This document shows positions 26,128 through 34,851 of a stretch of 64,000 nt of DNA, piece after piece (position 1 is the stretch's first letter; each line of letters starts with the position of its first letter). The stretch comes from Verrucomicrobiota bacterium (lineage in GTDB: Bacteria > Verrucomicrobiota > Verrucomicrobiia > Limisphaerales > UBA1319): positions 1 to 64,000 of the forward strand of contig JAKLFB010000025.1 in the NCBI GenBank assembly GCA_022711435.1, given 5' to 3'. The position numbers and the translations under genes were made by a program. The notes beneath the pieces are model-generated. The model did not search any database. It was given only the letters and a program-made list of their open reading frames with translations, and was not told the origin of the DNA.

Positions 26128-27506
26128 AGCCCCTGCTCGCCGCCCGGCTCCGGCAACTGCAGCGCCGTCTGGACAGCGATGAGCTGTCGATCGACCCAGC
26201 CGTTCGAAAGGAGCACGCATCGGATAAATGGCTGATGTCCGTCGTACCCGATGCCGTGGCCCGCCCCCGCACCGCCGCCTCCGTATCCGCCATCCTCCGC
26301 TTCGCCCACGAGCATCGAATCCCCGTCACCCCCCGCGGCGCCGGCCACGGTTACGCCGGCGGCTGCGTCCCGGTCCGCCGGGGCATCGTCCTTTCCTTGG
26401 ACCGCATGAGCCGGATCCGCCAGATCCACACGGGCGACTTCGTCGCTGTGGTCCAGGCCGGCGTGGTCACCGCCAAGCTCCAGTCTGCCGTCGAGAAGAA
26501 AGGGCTGTTCTACCCCCCCGACCCCGCTAGCCGCGCCGAATCCTTCATCGGCGGCAATATCGCCACCAACGCCGGCGGCCCCCGCTGCCTCAAGTATGGC
26601 GTCACCCGCGACTATGTGCTCGGCCTCGAGGTGGTCCTGGCCGACGGCACGATCCTGCGGTTGGGCAGCCGCACCCACAAAAACAAGACCGGTTTCGACC
26701 TCGCCCGCTTCTTTGTCGGCTCCGAGGGTCTCCTGGGCGTCATCACCGAGGCCACGCTGAAACTGATCCCTCTGCCCCCCTGCCGCGCATGCCTGTCGGT
26801 CGGGTTCCCGACGATGGGGGACACCGCCCGCGCCATCCGCGCCATCTTCGCCTCGGGCATCCTCCCGTCGGCCGTGGAGGTCGCCGACGAGTTCACGCTG
26901 GCGGCCGCCCAAAAACGGACCGGCAGCCGTCTTTTCGCCGGCTCGCGCGCGCACCTGATCGTCGAGATCGACGGCCAGGAACGGTCCGTGCGCTCCGAGC
27001 TGCGCCACACCGAGCGGATCGTCCGCGCCTGCGGGCCGCGCTTTGTCCACCGCGCCTTCGGCGGCCCTGCCTGCGAGGCCATCTGGCAGGTCCGGCGCGA
27101 GTTCTCGGCCGCGCTCAAGGATACCGGCCTGAAGAAGATGAACGAGGATATCACCGTGCCCCGCGGCCGGCTCGAGGATCTCTTCCGGTTCACCGCCCGG
27201 CTGCAGGCCAAACACGGCCTGCCCGTGGCCTGCTTCGGCCATGCCGGCGACGGCAATATCCATGTCAATGTCATGGTGGACGAATCCAAGCCAGGCTTCG
27301 AGACGCGCCGCGATGCGGCCCTGGACGAGCTTTTCCAGCAGATCCTGTCTTGGGGCGGAGTCATCACCGGCGAGCACGGTGTAGGCCTGGCCCGCAAACG
27401 GTGGTGGCCCCTGGCTGCCTCCCCCGATATCCGCGCCTTCCATCGCACGATCAAACGCGCGCTCGATCCCCGCGGCATCCTCAATCCCGGCAAGTTCGTC
27501 GAGTGA
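26124..27506 (+). CDS. GlcD-like FAD-binding oxidase
   Basis: The 460-residue protein starts at 26124. The N-terminal FAD-binding PCMH domain shows VTPRGAGHGYAGGCVPVRRG and FIGGNIATNAGGPRCLKYGV. The C-terminal FAD-oxidase domain shows CFGHAGDGNIHVNVMVD and GVITGEHGVGLARKRWW. This matches glycolate oxidase subunit GlcD and D-lactate dehydrogenases, FAD enzymes that oxidise 2-hydroxyacids. Length fits the family (about 460-500). No GlcE/GlcF partners are adjacent, so it may act alone, like D-lactate dehydrogenases. A LarA-like racemase at the window end might be connected in lactate metabolism, but it is far away. Confidence 0.9.
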   Translation: MKPLLAARLRQLQRRLDSDELSIDPAVRKEHASDKWLMSVVPDAVARPRTAASVSAILRFAHEHRIPVTPRGAGHGYAGGCVPVRRGIVLSLDRMSRIRQIHTGDFVAVVQAGVVTAKLQSAVEKKGLFYPPDPASRAESFIGGNIATNAGGPRCLKYGVTRDYVLGLEVVLADGTILRLGSRTHKNKTGFDLARFFVGSEGLLGVITEATLKLIPLPPCRACLSVGFPTMGDTARAIRAIFASGILPSAVEVADEFTLAAAQKRTGSRLFAGSRAHLIVEIDGQERSVRSELRHTERIVRACGPRFVHRAFGGPACEAIWQVRREFSAALKDTGLKKMNEDITVPRGRLEDLFRFTARLQAKHGLPVACFGHAGDGNIHVNVMVDESKPGFETRRDAALDELFQQILSWGGVITGEHGVGLARKRWWPLAASPDIRAFHRTIKRALDPRGILNPGKFVE

Positions 27507-27511
27507 ACCCG

Positions 27512-28702
27512 CTAGTGCCGCCGGAGCAGCTCCAGCAGACGGCGGTCGAGGCGATGCCCGTGCCAGTCCTCGTACTCGATGTCGCGCCGCCCGGAGTCCA
27601 GCACGCCGAACGATCCCCGGAAGTTCCAGAGCGCGTACCCAATGCCGTGCCCATGGAGCACCTCCATGACGTCGGTGAACCAGGCCAGAAAAACGTCGCA
27701 GGGCGTTCGATTGAAGCATCCGCACTCCCCGCAATGCACCCCGATGCCCGTCCGGGCCAGTTCTCCCCAGGGCGCAAACCGCTCCTCCAGCCTCCGGCGA
27801 TCCGCCTGGATGCTCCCGTCAGCGTTCTTCAGCGGCCACGCCGGCATCGGAAAGCTCGAGCTCCGGTCCACCCATCCCGCCCGGTAATGGCTGATCCCCG
27901 CCGGCCAATAGGCATGCACGCTCTGAGCCACTCCCGCCGGGATCATCTCCTTCACCACTTCCGTCCCCACGTTCAATCCGTCCACAATGACGATCCGATC
28001 CCCCCGATGCTTGCGAATGGCCTCCGTCGCCCGCGTCATCACCCGCGCATAGTCCGCCCGCGACATGTAGCCCTCTCGCGCCCGCGGCGCCTCGTTCACC
28101 AGATTGAAGCTCAACGCTTCCCGCGGCACCGCCCGGTATCGCCGCGCGAACAGCTCCCAGTGCCACGCGAACGCCTCCTCCGCCCGCACATCGGACCACA
28201 GCACGAAAGGCTCGCGCTCCGGATCGTTGATGCAGTACCCCGGTGCGCGATGGAAGTTCAGGCTCAAGTGCAAACCGTATTGCCGGCAGAGCTCCACCGC
28301 CCGATCCACCCGCTCGAGCACGCTCTCTTTCACTTTCGTCACATCCTCCACCGCCAGCTTCCGCGCCGCCCTCCAGTCCGAGTCCACCCACATCCAGTAG
28401 TCCATCGGCAGCCGGACCAAATCGAAACCCCAGTCCCGGATCCACCGCAAATCGTCCTCGCGCACCTCCCCGCGCCCCTCCTCACCCGAGCTCATCGCCT
28501 GAAAGAAATTCGTCAGATTGAATCCCCGCCAGCGCGGCAACCCGCGCTGCTCACTCGGCTCCGCTGCGGCGCCTTCGCCCCTGCTCTGTTCCATCCCCAT
28601 CAGCCCGCCCGCCGCCGCCATCGCCGTCCCCAGGAAACCCCGGCGCGTCATCGATCGCTGCGGATCCATCGCTCGATTGCCGATTGAATGCTTTATGTTC
28701 AT
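27512..28702 (-). CDS. Exported GH5-type glycoside hydrolase
   Basis: From the ATG at 28702 the protein has 396 residues; ATGs at 28669 and 28651 are alternatives. The leader MTRRGFLGTAMAAAGGLMG has a twin-arginine pattern, so export folded through Tat is likely. The (beta/alpha)8 barrel shows GFNLTNFFQA, WGFDLVRLPMDYWMW, GLHLSLNFHRAPG, the acid/base Glu in FNLVNEAPR, and the nucleophile Glu in GIGVHCGECGCF. It ends with ALWNFRGSFGVLDSGR. This is the cellulase/endoglucanase GH5 pattern. The substrate polysaccharide cannot be told. It converges with the GlcD-like gene. Confidence 0.85.
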   Translation of the reverse strand: MNIKHSIGNRAMDPQRSMTRRGFLGTAMAAAGGLMGMEQSRGEGAAAEPSEQRGLPRWRGFNLTNFFQAMSSGEEGRGEVREDDLRWIRDWGFDLVRLPMDYWMWVDSDWRAARKLAVEDVTKVKESVLERVDRAVELCRQYGLHLSLNFHRAPGYCINDPEREPFVLWSDVRAEEAFAWHWELFARRYRAVPREALSFNLVNEAPRAREGYMSRADYARVMTRATEAIRKHRGDRIVIVDGLNVGTEVVKEMIPAGVAQSVHAYWPAGISHYRAGWVDRSSSFPMPAWPLKNADGSIQADRRRLEERFAPWGELARTGIGVHCGECGCFNRTPCDVFLAWFTDVMEVLHGHGIGYALWNFRGSFGVLDSGRRDIEYEDWHGHRLDRRLLELLRRH

Positions 28703-29029
28703 GGGGCCACCATGCCACCGGCCTCCCCCTGTTGCCGATGAAAATCTGCCACCGTCCCAGCCCCCGCGCTCGACATCCTGCGCCGCCCAACCGGTCCTTG
28801 AAAGAACAGGGCCGTCGGTGCGGCGGCTGCGCAGTATTTGCACACTGGCCGATCAATTGGGTAATAGTTGCGCAAGCTCGGCTCCGGCAAGCCCTTGAAT
28901 CCCCCTGAAGGACCGCCTGCAGCGGCTTGGCACTCCTCTTGCTATTGCAGTCGATCGTTGTGGCCCTCAGGCAGCGATTTGCCCCGGGGGACCAGACGCA
29001 AACCAACAAACACCTGACTGGATGGCGAT

Positions 29030-29572
29030 ATGCAGAAAACCTTGACAACCCTCGTGGCCGGCCTCGGGCTGGCTTTCCTTTTGACCAGCTCGGCCTCGAC
29101 ACAGGCCCAACAGCCTGCGCAACGCCAGGGACGCGGCAACTTCGACCCGGCCCAAATGCGCGAACGCATGATGGAACGGTACCGTGAACAGCTCGAAGTC
29201 ACCAACGACGACGAATGGAAGCTCATCCAAGCCCGCATCGAGGCCGTCAACGAAGCACGCCGCGGCACGATGGGCGGGTTTGGCGGGTTCGGAGGCATGG
29301 GCGCACGGCGCACCGGCGGACCCGGCCAGCCTGGGCAGCCCGGCCAGGGCGGTCCCGGCGGATTCGGCGGCGAGCCGAATCCTGAGGTCGCCGCCCTCCA
29401 AAAGGCCATTGAAGACAAGGCCCCCAGCGCCGAAATCAAGGCCAAGCTGACTGCCCTGCGGGAGAGCCGGAAGGCTGCCGAGCAGAAGCTCGAACAAGCC
29501 CAGGAAGAGCTCAAGAAACTCCTCTCTGTCCGCCAGGAAGCTCAGGCGGTCATGATGGGCCTCTTCCGCTAG
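29030..29572 (+). CDS. Small exported Gly-rich protein with a coiled-coil C-terminus
   Basis: The 180-residue protein has a signal peptide (MQKTLTTLVAGLGLAFLLTS). It then has a charged helical segment (RERMMERYREQLEVTNDDEW), a Gly/Pro-rich linker (residues 80-115) and a C-terminal coiled-coil helix (ESRKAAEQKLEQAQEELKKL). Similar small periplasmic proteins occur widely in Verrucomicrobia; the function is unknown. It precedes the T2SS operon in the same direction by 117 bp with a strong hairpin between. Confidence 0.65.
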   Translation: MQKTLTTLVAGLGLAFLLTSSASTQAQQPAQRQGRGNFDPAQMRERMMERYREQLEVTNDDEWKLIQARIEAVNEARRGTMGGFGGFGGMGARRTGGPGQPGQPGQGGPGGFGGEPNPEVAALQKAIEDKAPSAEIKAKLTALRESRKAAEQKLEQAQEELKKLLSVRQEAQAVMMGLFR

Positions 29573-29638
29573 TCCGCCGACGGTTGTTTGGGTGCCGCCG
29601 CGGATTCCACAGGCCAACCACGGTGGCGCCACCAGGAG

Positions 29639-29664
29639 CCGGCGCGCGGGCAGCCGCGCGCCGG
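29639..29664 (+). terminator. Perfect 11-bp GC hairpin between small gene and T2SS operon
   Basis: The arms CCGGCGCGCGG (29639-29649) and CCGCGCGCCGG (29654-29664) enclose a 4-base loop. There is no T-run, so it is not a canonical intrinsic terminator; it could attenuate or protect transcript ends. Confidence 0.5.
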
Positions 29665-29688
29665 TTAAACCCTCCACCCCTATCCACC

Positions 29689-31362
29689 ATGAAAGAGCTG
29701 CTGCAGCGAATGGTCGAGTCCCAGCAATTGTCGATCGAGGACGCGGACGCACTCGAGCAGCAGTCCCAGCGGCCGGGCGGCGCCAAATCCCAGTCCGAGG
29801 AGGACGTCCTTCAATGGCTGGCCCGGGAATACGAGCTCGGCTACTCCGCCCTCGATGACATCGAACCGGACCGCCAGCTCCTTTCTCTGTTCCCCGCCCG
29901 AATCCTCTTCAAGGAGCAGCTCCTCCCCCTCCAGCGCGTCAACGGCTCGGTCGAGGTCGCCACCAGCCGGCTCTTCGCCACCCGCGGCCTGGATACGCTC
30001 AAGACACTGACCGGGCTGCGGCTCAAGCCCGTCCTGGCCCCCGCCGAAGCCATCCAGCGCGAGATCAAGAAGCGCCTCGGCGTGGGCGCCGACACCATCG
30101 ACACCCTCGAGGAGGAAGCCCCGCTCCAGGTCGTCGAGGAAGGCGAGCGCGAAGATACCGATCTCGATACGGCCGCCGAAGACGCCTCGATCATCCGGTT
30201 CGTCAACCAGGTCCTCCGGGACGCCATCGAGCTCCGCGCATCCGATGTCCACCTCGAGCCGTTCGCCGACGAGCTCCGGATCCGCTACCGCATCGACGGC
30301 GTCCTCCAGGAGGTCCCCGTCCCCGCCCAGGTCAAACGCTTCCAGCCCGCGATCGTCTCCCGCGTCAAGATCCTCAGCCACCTCAACATCGCCGAAAAAC
30401 GGCTGCCCCAGGACGGACGCATCAAGATCCGCATCAACAATATCGAGGTCGATATCCGCGTCTCGATCATCCCCATGCTCCATGGCGAGGCCGTTGTCCT
30501 CCGGCTCCTCCGCCAGGACACCACCCTCTACCACATGACTGACCTGGGCATGGCCGAACGCGAGTTCTCCCTGTTCCAGAATGTCCTCGGCCTCCCCCAC
30601 GGCATCGTTCTCGTCACCGGACCCACCGGCAGCGGCAAGACCACCACCCTCTATACCGCCCTGAACGAAATCAACGACGCCATCCGCAAGATCATCACCA
30701 TCGAGGATCCCATCGAATACCAGCTCAAGGGCGTCAACCAGATCCAGGTGTCGGAAAAGGCCGGGCTCACCTTCGCCCGCGGCCTGCGCTCGATCCTGCG
30801 CCACGATCCGGATGTCGTCCTGATCGGTGAAATCCGCGACCAGGAGACCGCCCAGATCGCCGTCCAGGCCTCCCTCACGGGCCACCTTGTCTTCTCCACA
30901 CTACATACCAACGACGCCCCCGGCGCCCTCACCCGCCTTGTTGACATGGGAGTCGAGCCCTACCTGGTCGCCTCCTCGCTCGAGGCCGTGCTCGCCCAGC
31001 GGCTGGTCCGAGTTCTCTGCACCCACTGCAAGACCGAAGATCTCTCTCCCACGGTTCAGGCCCTCCAGGAATCTCAGCCCGCCCTGCGCGGCGCCGCCAT
31101 CTTCCGAGCCGTCGGCTGCCGCGAATGCCGCCAGACCGGCTACATCGGCCGCCACGCCATCTTCGAAATGATGGCGTTGACCACCGATCTGCGCCAGATG
31201 ATCCTCAAGAACTGCTCCAGCGGCGAGATCCGCGAAATCGCCCGCCAGCATGGCATGAGCACCCTGCGCGAAGACGGCTGGCGCCTCGTCCGCCAGGGGA
31301 TCACCACCCCGGACGAGGTCATCCGCGTCGCCAAGGACCAGGCCCTGGACAACCCCTCCTGA
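29689..31362 (+). CDS. gspE: Type II secretion ATPase GspE
   Basis: Starting at the ATG at 29689 gives 557 residues. The N-terminal GspE domain is followed by the ATPase core with Walker A (TGPTGSGKTTTLYTALNE), Asp box (IITIEDPIEYQ), Walker B (DPDVVLIGEIRDQETAQIAV) and the His box (LVFSTLHTNDAPGALTRLVD). The zinc-binding cysteines are seen as CTHC and CREC. It is the cytosolic motor of type II secretion, energising pseudopilus assembly. It heads a coupled operon gspE to gspD followed by a two-component system. Length and motifs fit GspE/PilB; the downstream pseudopilin set makes GspE the better name. Confidence 0.93.
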   Translation: MKELLQRMVESQQLSIEDADALEQQSQRPGGAKSQSEEDVLQWLAREYELGYSALDDIEPDRQLLSLFPARILFKEQLLPLQRVNGSVEVATSRLFATRGLDTLKTLTGLRLKPVLAPAEAIQREIKKRLGVGADTIDTLEEEAPLQVVEEGEREDTDLDTAAEDASIIRFVNQVLRDAIELRASDVHLEPFADELRIRYRIDGVLQEVPVPAQVKRFQPAIVSRVKILSHLNIAEKRLPQDGRIKIRINNIEVDIRVSIIPMLHGEAVVLRLLRQDTTLYHMTDLGMAEREFSLFQNVLGLPHGIVLVTGPTGSGKTTTLYTALNEINDAIRKIITIEDPIEYQLKGVNQIQVSEKAGLTFARGLRSILRHDPDVVLIGEIRDQETAQIAVQASLTGHLVFSTLHTNDAPGALTRLVDMGVEPYLVASSLEAVLAQRLVRVLCTHCKTEDLSPTVQALQESQPALRGAAIFRAVGCRECRQTGYIGRHAIFEMMALTTDLRQMILKNCSSGEIREIARQHGMSTLREDGWRLVRQGITTPDEVIRVAKDQALDNPS

Positions 31363-31365
31363 TCC

Positions 31366-32595
31366 ATGATCGTCTTCGAGTACCGAGCCCTTCAGCCGGA
31401 TGGCGCCATCGCCGAAGGCACCCTGGAAGCCGAAGGCCGCCAGGATGCCCTCCGCCGCATGGCCGCCAGCGGCCTCCGGCCCGTCCGCCTCAACGAGCGG
31501 CCCCGCCCCGCCGAGAAGACCGATTCCGCGGGGTTTTCGCTCCGGATCCAGCCCCGCAAGATCACCGGCCGGATGCTCGAGGACTTCACCCGGCTTCTCT
31601 CGAGCCTGCTGGCCGCGGGCATCCCCCTGAGCCGCGCTCTGGTCATTCTCTACAAGGAAGCCGCAGCCCCCATCGCCAGCCAGAAGTGGAAGGAGGTCCA
31701 CGACCTGGTCATCGACGGGCTGTCGCTGGCGGATGCCATGGCCCAGTCCCCGCAGGTGTTCCCGCGCGTCTATGTCGCCATGGTCGAGGCCGGCGAGACC
31801 GGCGGCTTCCTCGATGTCGTCCTGGGCCAGATCGCCGATTTCCAGGCCCGCGACAAGGAGCTCCGGTCCAAGATGCTCACCGCCCTCCTTTATCCGACGA
31901 TCCTCCTGGTCCTGGCCATCGGCGTGCTGACGTTCCTGCTCGTCTTCTTCATCCCGCGGTTCCAGGTCATCTTCGAGGGATTCGGCGGCTCGCTGCCCCT
32001 CATCACCCAGGTCATTGTGGGCGCCAGCACGATCCTCCGCTCCTATGGCCTCGTCGTCGCCGTGGTCGCGGCCGTCGTTTTCTTCATGCTCCGCAACTGG
32101 CTCCGATCCCCCCAGGGCAGCCGCATCCGCGAGCAGTTGATTCTCAAGGCCCCGGTCGTCGGCGCCCTCGTCTCCAAGTTCGCGATGGCCCGCTTCTGCC
32201 GGATGCTCGGCACCCTTCTCGGGGCCGGCGTCCCGCTCATCAACGGCCTCCAGGTCGCCCGCCGCTCGATCGGGAATCAGACGCTGATCGATGCCGTCTC
32301 CGCCAGCATCGAGCGCGTCCAGAAAGGCGAGCCGCTGGGCGTCAGCCTGGCCGGCTGCCCCACCCTCTTTGGCGGCGCCGTGCTCGAGATGATCTCCGTC
32401 GCCGAGGAGAGCGGCCGCCTCGACCAGGAGCTCGTCCGCCTCGCCAACGTCACCGAGTCCGAGCTCGACCGCCAGCTGAAGACCGCCGTGGCCCTGGCCG
32501 AGCCCCTCATGCTTTTCTTCATCGCCGGGTTCATCGGCACCATTTTCATCGGCATGGTCATCCCCATCTTCACGATCCAGGATTATATCAAATGA
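31366..32595 (+). CDS. gspF: Type II secretion inner-membrane protein GspF
   Basis: The 409-residue protein starts 3 bp after gspE. It has the two tandem T2SSF domains: MLEDFTRLLSSLLAAGIPLS with VEAGETGGFLDVVLGQIADF, and ARFCRMLGTLLGAGVPLING with SVAEESGRLDQELVRLANVT. Three hydrophobic segments (YPTILLVLAIGVLTFLLVFF, LVVAVVAAVVFFML, FFIAGFIGTIFIGMVIPIFT) match the family. It forms part of the inner-membrane assembly platform contacting GspE and GspL. Length is typical. Confidence 0.94.
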   Translation: MIVFEYRALQPDGAIAEGTLEAEGRQDALRRMAASGLRPVRLNERPRPAEKTDSAGFSLRIQPRKITGRMLEDFTRLLSSLLAAGIPLSRALVILYKEAAAPIASQKWKEVHDLVIDGLSLADAMAQSPQVFPRVYVAMVEAGETGGFLDVVLGQIADFQARDKELRSKMLTALLYPTILLVLAIGVLTFLLVFFIPRFQVIFEGFGGSLPLITQVIVGASTILRSYGLVVAVVAAVVFFMLRNWLRSPQGSRIREQLILKAPVVGALVSKFAMARFCRMLGTLLGAGVPLINGLQVARRSIGNQTLIDAVSASIERVQKGEPLGVSLAGCPTLFGGAVLEMISVAEESGRLDQELVRLANVTESELDRQLKTAVALAEPLMLFFIAGFIGTIFIGMVIPIFTIQDYIK

Positions 32596-33071
32596 AAACC
32601 TACAATCGTCCGAACCCCTTGTCTCCCCAGGGCCGTCGCGGCCTCGGCCGGCGCGGCGCTGCCGGGTTCACCCTGGTCGAGCTCCTTCTGGTGCTTGTCA
32701 TCCTCGGCACTTTGGCGGCCATCGTCGTCCCCAAGTTCTCCGGCCGCACGGAGCAGGCGCGGATCACGGCCGCCCAGGCCCAGATCGCCAATTTCGGCAT
32801 CGCCCTTGACGCCTTCGAGGTTGATGTGGGCTACTACCCCAAGGGCAAGGACGGGCTTCTCGACCTGGTGGAGCAGCCCCGCGAGGCCCTCAATTGGCGC
32901 GGCCCCTATATCAAGGGCGAAATCCCGAAAGATCCCTGGGGCAACGAGTACGTCTACGAATGCCCCGGCCGCCAAAACGAGACCGCCTACGACCTCATGT
33001 CCTCCGGCCCCGATGGCCAGGCTGGCAATGAAGATGACATCACCAATTATCAGACCCGATCCAGGCGATAA
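32592..33071 (+). CDS. gspG: Major pseudopilin GspG
   Basis: The 159-residue prepilin starts at 32592 (ATGA overlap with gspF). The leader is basic and long (about 25 residues), with the prepilin cleavage site AAG/FTLVELLLVLVILGTLAA. It is followed by the GspG signature GYYPKGKDGLLDL, a PYIKGEIPKDPWGNEYVYEC stretch and SSGPDGQAGNEDDI, which holds the calcium-binding aspartates. It forms the pseudopilus shaft. Processing requires a prepilin peptidase (GspO), which is not in the window. The gspH start lies 38 bp before its stop. Confidence 0.95.
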   Translation: MKTYNRPNPLSPQGRRGLGRRGAAGFTLVELLLVLVILGTLAAIVVPKFSGRTEQARITAAQAQIANFGIALDAFEVDVGYYPKGKDGLLDLVEQPREALNWRGPYIKGEIPKDPWGNEYVYECPGRQNETAYDLMSSGPDGQAGNEDDITNYQTRSRR

Positions 33072-33618
33072 GCGGCGGGCTTTCACCCTCATCGAGCTGA
33101 TCCTCGTTCTCGGCATGCTCGGCGCCGTCATCGCCCTCGCCGCCCCCCGCCTTGCCCGCTTCTACCGCGGACGCGCGATCGAGATCGAGGCCAACCGGTT
33201 CCTCACGCTCACGCGCTTCGCCCAGAACCGCGCGATCTCCACCGGCGTCCCCGTCGTTGTCTGGCTCAACCACGAGACCGGCTATTACGGCCTCCAGGAG
33301 GAAGGCGCTGCCGTCTATGAGGATCCCCTGCAGCGCCGCCTTCAAGCCTCCCGCAACCAGATCCATGAATACCAGCCCGTCGAGTTCCAGCTCGCCACCA
33401 ACCTCTCTTTCCAGATCGATCCCCATCATCCCCTGACAAACCAGATCGCCACCATCCGGTTCCTGCCGGATGGCGCCATTGACGAGAACAGCCTCGCCAT
33501 GGTCCTGCTCTGCGACGAGAAAGCGGATGAGACACCCATCCCGATCGTCCCGTCGCGCAACCGCCTCCACTATGAGATTACCGAGCCGACCAATCTGTGG
33601 TTCTACACGACCCGGTAG
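33034..33618 (+). CDS. gspH: Minor pseudopilin GspH-like
   Basis: From the ATG at 33034 (38 bp inside gspG) the protein has 194 residues. Its prepilin segment is KRRA/FTLIELILVLGMLGA with Ala, not Gly, at position -1. The body has beta-rich segments such as SFQIDPHHPLTNQ and IRFLPDGAIDENSLAMVLLC, as in GspH. It probably sits at the pseudopilus tip complex. The order G-H-I-J-K supports the name. No better start exists upstream in frame. Confidence 0.82.
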   Translation: MTSPIIRPDPGDKRRAFTLIELILVLGMLGAVIALAAPRLARFYRGRAIEIEANRFLTLTRFAQNRAISTGVPVVVWLNHETGYYGLQEEGAAVYEDPLQRRLQASRNQIHEYQPVEFQLATNLSFQIDPHHPLTNQIATIRFLPDGAIDENSLAMVLLCDEKADETPIPIVPSRNRLHYEITEPTNLWFYTTR

Positions 33619-33988
33619 GCCTGGGCCTTGGGGGGCGTTCACGTTCGCCGAAGTCCTCGCCGCCATGGTCTTCATGGCCATCGTCATCCCCATCGCCATG
33701 CAGGGGCTCAGCCTCGCCAACCGCGCCGGCGTCGCCGCCGTGCGCAAAACCGTCGCCACCCAGCTCGCCGACCGCCTCCTCAACGAGCTCACCTTCTCCA
33801 ACCAGTGGAACTCCTCCAGCCTGAACGGCGCGTTGGACGAGCCCTGGACCGGCTACCGCTGGCAGCTCTGGCGCGATTACTGGACCGAAAACGCCCTCCG
33901 CCTCATCACCGTCGAGGTCTTCTACCCCGTCCAGAACCAGGAGCATAGCGTTCGGATCAGCACCCTCGTCCCGGAAGTCACGCTATGA
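33572..33988 (+). CDS. gspI: Minor pseudopilin GspI-like
   Basis: The 138-residue frame starts at 33572, 47 bp inside gspH; no later in-frame ATG precedes the prepilin segment. The prepilin motif is GPWGA/FTFAEVLAAMVFMA with Ala at -1. The remainder (NRAGVAAVRKTVATQLADRL, YRWQLWRDYWTENALRLITV) fits GspI, including the SLANRAG turn after the helix. GspI nucleates the tip complex with J and K. The very short leader sequence is unusual but common for minor pseudopilins. Confidence 0.8.
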   Translation: MRLPSRPICGSTRPGRPGPWGAFTFAEVLAAMVFMAIVIPIAMQGLSLANRAGVAAVRKTVATQLADRLLNELTFSNQWNSSSLNGALDEPWTGYRWQLWRDYWTENALRLITVEVFYPVQNQEHSVRISTLVPEVTL

Positions 33989-34851
33989 GGATGGCCCCCC
34001 TCCAGCCCCCACTTTCTTGGCCTTCGTTCCCATCGAAGCCTCGGCCGGCCCAGGCCTTTACGCTGGTCGAGATCCTCATCGCCACCCTCATCTTCAGCCT
34101 CGTCCTCGCGGCCATGAACGCCGCCTTCTCCGCCGCCCTGCGGCTCCGTGCCCGGACGACGGAGCTGGTCGAGGATGCCATCCCCATCCAGCGGGCCCTC
34201 GCCGTCATCAAGCGCGACCTCCAGTGCATCCTCCCTCCCGGCGGGACGTTCGCCGGCTCGATGACCGCCGAAAACGGCAGCGATCCCCGCCTCTCCCGGA
34301 TCGAGTTCTACACCGCCAGCGGAAGCCTCGATAACAATTCCTGGTGGGGCGACATCCAAAAGGTCGCTTACTATCTCGAGGAGCCCGAATGGCGCAACCC
34401 CACCAACGGCTACGACCTCGTCCGCGCCGTCACCCGCAATCTTCTCCCCTCCAACGTCGAGGAATACGAGGCCACACCGCTGCTCCATGACATCGAAGGG
34501 TTCCGGTTCCAGTGCCATGACGGCGCTCAATGGGTCGACACGTGGGATCCCGACGCCGAGGAGACCCCGCTTCCCCAGGCTGTTCTCGTCGCCATCCAGC
34601 GCCGCCAGCACGACCTCGAGTGGAGCCAGGCCGCCCGCCGCCCCGAAGAGGTCTGGACCGAAATACTCGTCCCCATCGCCATCGAGACCAGCACCAACCA
34701 GGCCACCGGCGCCTCCCGCTCCAACTCCACCTCCACCGCCGCATCCGCCAGCACCTCCGGCGCCGGCGGATCGAGCGGCAGCCCCAGCGCCGGCGGCGGC
34801 TCGAGCGCGGGCGGCCCCGGCAGCGGGGGCACAACCGGCCGAAACCGATGA
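33985..34851 (+). CDS. gspJ: Minor pseudopilin GspJ-like
   Basis: The 288-residue protein starts at 33985 (ATGA overlap). The prepilin segment is PRPAQA/FTLVEILIATLIF. It contains the GspJ pattern IQRALAVIKRDLQCILPP and later EYEATPLLHDIEGFRFQC. It ends in a long Ser/Gly-rich tail (residues 240-288) not usual for GspJ, and this may be a low-complexity extension special to this lineage. It forms the tip with I and K. Confidence 0.82.
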   Translation: MRMAPLQPPLSWPSFPSKPRPAQAFTLVEILIATLIFSLVLAAMNAAFSAALRLRARTTELVEDAIPIQRALAVIKRDLQCILPPGGTFAGSMTAENGSDPRLSRIEFYTASGSLDNNSWWGDIQKVAYYLEEPEWRNPTNGYDLVRAVTRNLLPSNVEEYEATPLLHDIEGFRFQCHDGAQWVDTWDPDAEETPLPQAVLVAIQRRQHDLEWSQAARRPEEVWTEILVPIAIETSTNQATGASRSNSTSTAASASTSGAGGSSGSPSAGGGSSAGGPGSGGTTGRNR

